13,164 bases of DNA from Euryarchaeota archaeon RBG_13_57_23. GTDB lineage: Archaea > Thermoplasmatota > Thermoplasmata > UBA10834. Under the pieces are notes generated by a model. That model searched no databases, was not told the origin of the DNA, and was given only the letters and a program-made list of their open reading frames with translations. Positions 10,539 through 13,164 of this stretch are shown here, piece by piece. The stretch lies in assembly GCA_001800675.1 (NCBI GenBank), contig MGVW01000055.1, positions 4,104 to 17,267 on the forward strand. The letters run 5' to 3'. Each line of letters begins with the position of its first letter. Within the stretch, counting starts at the first letter, position 1. The translations under genes were made by a program, and so were the position numbers.

Positions 10539-12737
10539 ATGGGAAGAAAGGAAGACAACATCAAGAGGGCCCAGGCCCTAATGCGAAAGCCGCAGTTCAT
10601 TCGAAACATAGGAACAGCCGCGCACATCGACCACGGCAAGACAACGCTCTCGGACAACCTGATCGCGGGCTCAGGCATGATGTCCGAGGAACTCGCGGGC
10701 AAGCAGCTGCTGCTCGACTACGACGAGCAGGAGCAGGCGAGAGGCATCACCATCAACGCGGCGAGCGCGTCGATGGTCTACACTTACAAGGGACAGGAGT
10801 ATCTGATCAACCTCATCGACACGCCTGGCCATGTCGACTTCGGGGGCGATGTCACGAGGGCAATGAGGGCCATTGACGGCGCGATCATCCTATGCTGCGC
10901 GGTTGAGGGTGTCATGCCTCAGACGGAGACGGTCATCAGGCAGGCCATCAAGGAGCGCGTGCACCCGATCCTGTTCGTGAACAAGGTCGACAGGCTCATC
11001 AACGAGCTTCAGGTCACTCCAGAGCAGATGCAGCAGCGCTTATCGAACATCGTCAATGAAGTGAACGAGAAGATCAGGAAGCTGCTGCCTCCGGAGCTGA
11101 GGGACAAGTGGGCCCTCAAGGTCGAGACCGGGAACGTGGTCTTCGGCTCCGCGTTCAACAACTGGGCCATCACGGTACCGTACATGAAGAAGACGGGCAT
11201 CAATTTCAAGCAGATCTACGAGTACTGCAAGAACCAGGACCAGAAGACCCTGGCGAAGAGAGCTCCGCTCCACGAGGTGCTCCTGGAGATGGTCATCATT
11301 CATCTTCCGGACCCGTTGGAGGCTCAGAAGCTCAGAATACCTGTCATATGGCATGGGGACCTCGAGTCTCCGTTCGGCAAGTCCATGCTCGCGTGCAACC
11401 CGGACGGGCCAGTGGCGTTCATGGTCACAAAGATCATAGTCGATCCGCACGCAGGCGAGGTCGCCGTCGGCCGGCTCTACAGCGGCAAGGTCGTCAAGGG
11501 TCAGGAGCTCTGGATAAGCGGCATGCCGAACCCGAACAGGGCCCAGCTGGTGGCGCTCACGGTCGGTGCTGACAGGATCCCGGTCGAAGAGATCGATGCG
11601 GGGAACGTCGTCGCCGTCGCCGGACTGAAGGACGCCATAGCGGGTTCCTCAGTCTCTAGCGACCCGGCAATGGCCCCATTCGAGAAGATAGTCCACTATT
11701 CTGACCCAGTCGTGACCGTCGCCATCGAGGCCAAGCACACCAAGGACCTGCCGAAGCTGGTCGATGTGCTGCGCACGGTCGCCAAGGCTGACCCGTCCAT
11801 ACAAGTGGAGATCAACCCGGAGACGGGCGAGCACCTGATGTCCGGCATGGGTGAGCTGCACCTGGAAATCACCAACTACAGGATAGTCAACGAGCACAAG
11901 GTCGATATCAAGACCTCTACGCCGATAGTCGTGTTCAGGGAGTGCGTCGCTGGCAGAGGCGGACCGTTCGAAGGCAAGTCCCCGAACAAGCACAACAGGT
12001 TCTACATCGAGGTGGAGCCGCTCAGCTCAGCAGTGGTCGATGCAATCAGGTCCGGCGAGATCGAGACTGAGGGCAAGATCAAGGACGCAAAGGCGCTGGC
12101 GAGGAAGCTGCAGGAGCTCGGGTTCACAAAGGATGAGGCGAAGAGCGTCGTCTCATTCCATGGCACGAACATGCTGCTGGACATGACCAAAGGTATCCAG
12201 TACCTCCACGAGACGATGGAGCTTATCAAGGACGCCTATGACGAGGCGATGAACCAGGCGCCACTCGCGAACGAGAAGTGCATGGCGATGAAGGTCATGC
12301 TCGTGGACGCCAAGCTCCACGAGGACAGCATACACAGAGGACCTGCACAGGTCATACCCGCTGCGAGATCCGCAATCTACGGCGCGATGTGCCAGGCTGG
12401 AAGAGTGCTGTACGAGCCCGTCCAGAAGGTGTTCATCAACGTCCCCGAGGACATGATGGGCAATGCGATCAGGGAGATACAGCAGAGGCGAGGCATCATC
12501 GAGGACATGAAGCAGGAGGGCGACATCACCACAGTCCAGGGCAAATGCCCGGTCGCCGAGATGTTCGGCTTCGCGGCCTCGATCAGGAGCGCCACGAGCG
12601 GTCGTGCGCTCTGGTCAACGGAGAACATGGGATTCGAGCCCATGCCTCGCGAGGTCCAGGACAAGATCGTTCCTCAGATAAGACAGAGGAAGGGCCTGAA
12701 GCCCGACCCGTACGACGCATCGTACTACGCGGGCTAG
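10539..12737 (+). CDS. fusA: Translation elongation factor EF-2
   Basis: The GTPase that drives translocation of the ribosome along mRNA. At 732 aa it has the normal archaeal length. The GTPase motifs are intact: G1 AHIDHGKT (residues 28-35), G2 Thr71 in RGITINAAS, G3 DTPGH (94-98), and G4 NKVD (148-151). Domain III carries GMGELHLEI, and domain IV carries the diphthamide loop LHEDSIHRGPAQ with His599, the residue modified to diphthamide in archaea and eukaryotes. The ATG at 10539 has GGTGA four bases upstream (10530-10534); another ATG at 10528 is in the wrong frame. It follows uS7 by 64 bp and precedes EF-1A, the standard archaeal order. Confidence 0.98.
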   Translation: MGRKEDNIKRAQALMRKPQFIRNIGTAAHIDHGKTTLSDNLIAGSGMMSEELAGKQLLLDYDEQEQARGITINAASASMVYTYKGQEYLINLIDTPGHVDFGGDVTRAMRAIDGAIILCCAVEGVMPQTETVIRQAIKERVHPILFVNKVDRLINELQVTPEQMQQRLSNIVNEVNEKIRKLLPPELRDKWALKVETGNVVFGSAFNNWAITVPYMKKTGINFKQIYEYCKNQDQKTLAKRAPLHEVLLEMVIIHLPDPLEAQKLRIPVIWHGDLESPFGKSMLACNPDGPVAFMVTKIIVDPHAGEVAVGRLYSGKVVKGQELWISGMPNPNRAQLVALTVGADRIPVEEIDAGNVVAVAGLKDAIAGSSVSSDPAMAPFEKIVHYSDPVVTVAIEAKHTKDLPKLVDVLRTVAKADPSIQVEINPETGEHLMSGMGELHLEITNYRIVNEHKVDIKTSTPIVVFRECVAGRGGPFEGKSPNKHNRFYIEVEPLSSAVVDAIRSGEIETEGKIKDAKALARKLQELGFTKDEAKSVVSFHGTNMLLDMTKGIQYLHETMELIKDAYDEAMNQAPLANEKCMAMKVMLVDAKLHEDSIHRGPAQVIPAARSAIYGAMCQAGRVLYEPVQKVFINVPEDMMGNAIREIQQRRGIIEDMKQEGDITTVQGKCPVAEMFGFAASIRSATSGRALWSTENMGFEPMPREVQDKIVPQIRQRKGLKPDPYDASYYAG

Positions 12738-12775
12738 CCAGCACATCCACATGCGCAAGTTGCGAGGGAAAAAGA

Positions 12776-12784
12776 CTAATATAC
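12776..12784 (+). promoter_or_regulatory. TATA box for EF-1A, with purine-rich upstream element
   Basis: CTAATATAC, preceded by GAGGGAAAAAGA, which resembles a TFB recognition element, predicts a start near 12808 and a leader of about 19 bases containing GGAGG at 12815-12819. EF-1A thus seems to have its own promoter inside the str cluster, as expected for a very abundant protein. Confidence 0.6.
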
Positions 12785-12787
12785 CAA

Positions 12788-12800
12788 GAGCATCATGCTC
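12788..12800. promoter_or_regulatory. Perfect 13-nt palindrome between the EF-1A TATA box and predicted start
   Basis: GAGCAT-C-ATGCTC is a perfect inverted repeat around one central base, just downstream of the TATA box. A protein bound there would interfere with transcription initiation. Its layout resembles the 13-nt palindrome at 1264-1276, although the arm sequences differ. No regulator is identified. Confidence 0.35.
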
Positions 12801-12826
12801 GAACAGAAGGCATTGGAGGCCATAAA

Positions 12827-13164
12827 ATGGCAGACAAACCACACATGAACCTTGTCTTCATCGGACACGTCGACCACGGCAAGTCGACCTCAGTCGGCCG
12901 ACTCCTCCTTGACACGGGGCACATCGAGGCTCACGTCATCGAGAAGTACAAGAAGGAGGCCGAGCAGAAGGGTAAGGCGACTTTCGAGTTCGCGTGGGTC
13001 ATGGATGGACTCAAGGAGGAGAGGGAAAGGGGTCTCACGATCGATGTGGCTCACAAGAGGTTCAACAGCCCGAAGTATTACTTCACCATCATCGATGCAC
13101 CCGGCCACAGAGACTTCGTCAAGAACATGATCACTGGCACGAGCCAGGCTGACGCGGCGGTCAT
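12827..13164 (+). CDS. tuf: Translation elongation factor EF-1A, 5' part, cut by the window edge
   Basis: The GTPase that delivers aminoacyl-tRNA to the ribosome. Only the first 112 of an expected roughly 425 residues are present. G1 is GHVDHGKS (residues 13-20), the switch I region is RERGLTIDVAHKRF (67-80) with Thr71, and G3 is DAPGH (90-94); RDFVKNMITGTSQAD follows as in other archaeal members. The ATG at 12827 has GGAGG seven bases upstream (12815-12819) and its own TATA box. The 89-bp gap after EF-2 is larger than the others in the cluster, which fits separate initiation. Confidence 0.97.
   Translation, partial: MADKPHMNLVFIGHVDHGKSTSVGRLLLDTGHIEAHVIEKYKKEAEQKGKATFEFAWVMDGLKEERERGLTIDVAHKRFNSPKYYFTIIDAPGHRDFVKNMITGTSQADAAV

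Noticed and set aside
1..13164. CRISPR arrays, insertion sequences, prophage, toxin-antitoxin or other defence systems
   Set aside because: No regularly spaced repeats, transposase motifs, integrase motifs or typical defence genes were seen on either strand. The gene content is mainly housekeeping, with uniform base composition by eye.

Overview
The window looks like a chromosomal core region of a high-GC archaeon, most likely euryarchaeal and possibly Thermoplasmatota-like; the lineage is inference. The archaeal assignment rests on a TgtA-type archaeosine transglycosylase with a C-terminal PUA domain, the KEOPS subunit Pcc1, a Pth2-type peptidyl-tRNA hydrolase, DUF99 and DUF1616 proteins, aEF-2 with a diphthamide-site histidine, aEF-1A, TATA-like boxes about 25-30 bp ahead of starts, GGTGA/GGAGG ribosome binding sites, and a tRNA-Gln that does not encode CCA.

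Left part (1-1532, minus strand): an S66 LD-carboxypeptidase cut by the window edge, an unrecognised acidic 120-aa protein, and an unrecognised basic Ala/Lys/Arg-rich coiled-coil protein of 71 aa. Next (1652-3765, plus strand) come a CDKAL1/MtaB-like tRNA methylthiotransferase and, overlapping it by 4 nt, an EamA/DMT transporter, followed by tRNA-Gln(UUG) at 3847-3919. On the minus strand (3917-4672) are a small membrane protein, whose stop codon overlaps the tRNA 3' end, and a nitroreductase. Divergent from the nitroreductase is pcc1 (4746-4994), which meets tgtA (4991-6943, minus) tail to tail with both stop codons inside one CTAG.

Divergent from tgtA is a tight plus-strand cluster: a DUF1616-like membrane protein, Pth2 and DUF99 (7047-8571). 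A membrane-anchored zinc-ribbon protein (8643-9203) precedes the archaeal str cluster: rpsL (uS12), rpsG (uS7), EF-2 and the first 112 residues of EF-1A, which runs off the right edge.

The functional theme is tRNA modification and translation. Pcc1 (t6A synthesis) and the methylthiotransferase (t6A to ms2t6A) would act in sequence, TgtA starts archaeosine synthesis, Pth2 recycles peptidyl-tRNA, and the right side makes ribosomal proteins and elongation factors. I see no CRISPR array, insertion sequence, prophage or clear novel system. The points most worth a second look are an Ala/Pro/Glu-rich extension on uS7, an acidic/basic pair of small unknown proteins, compact palindromes at promoters and just after stop codons, and the unrecognised zinc-ribbon membrane protein ahead of the str cluster.
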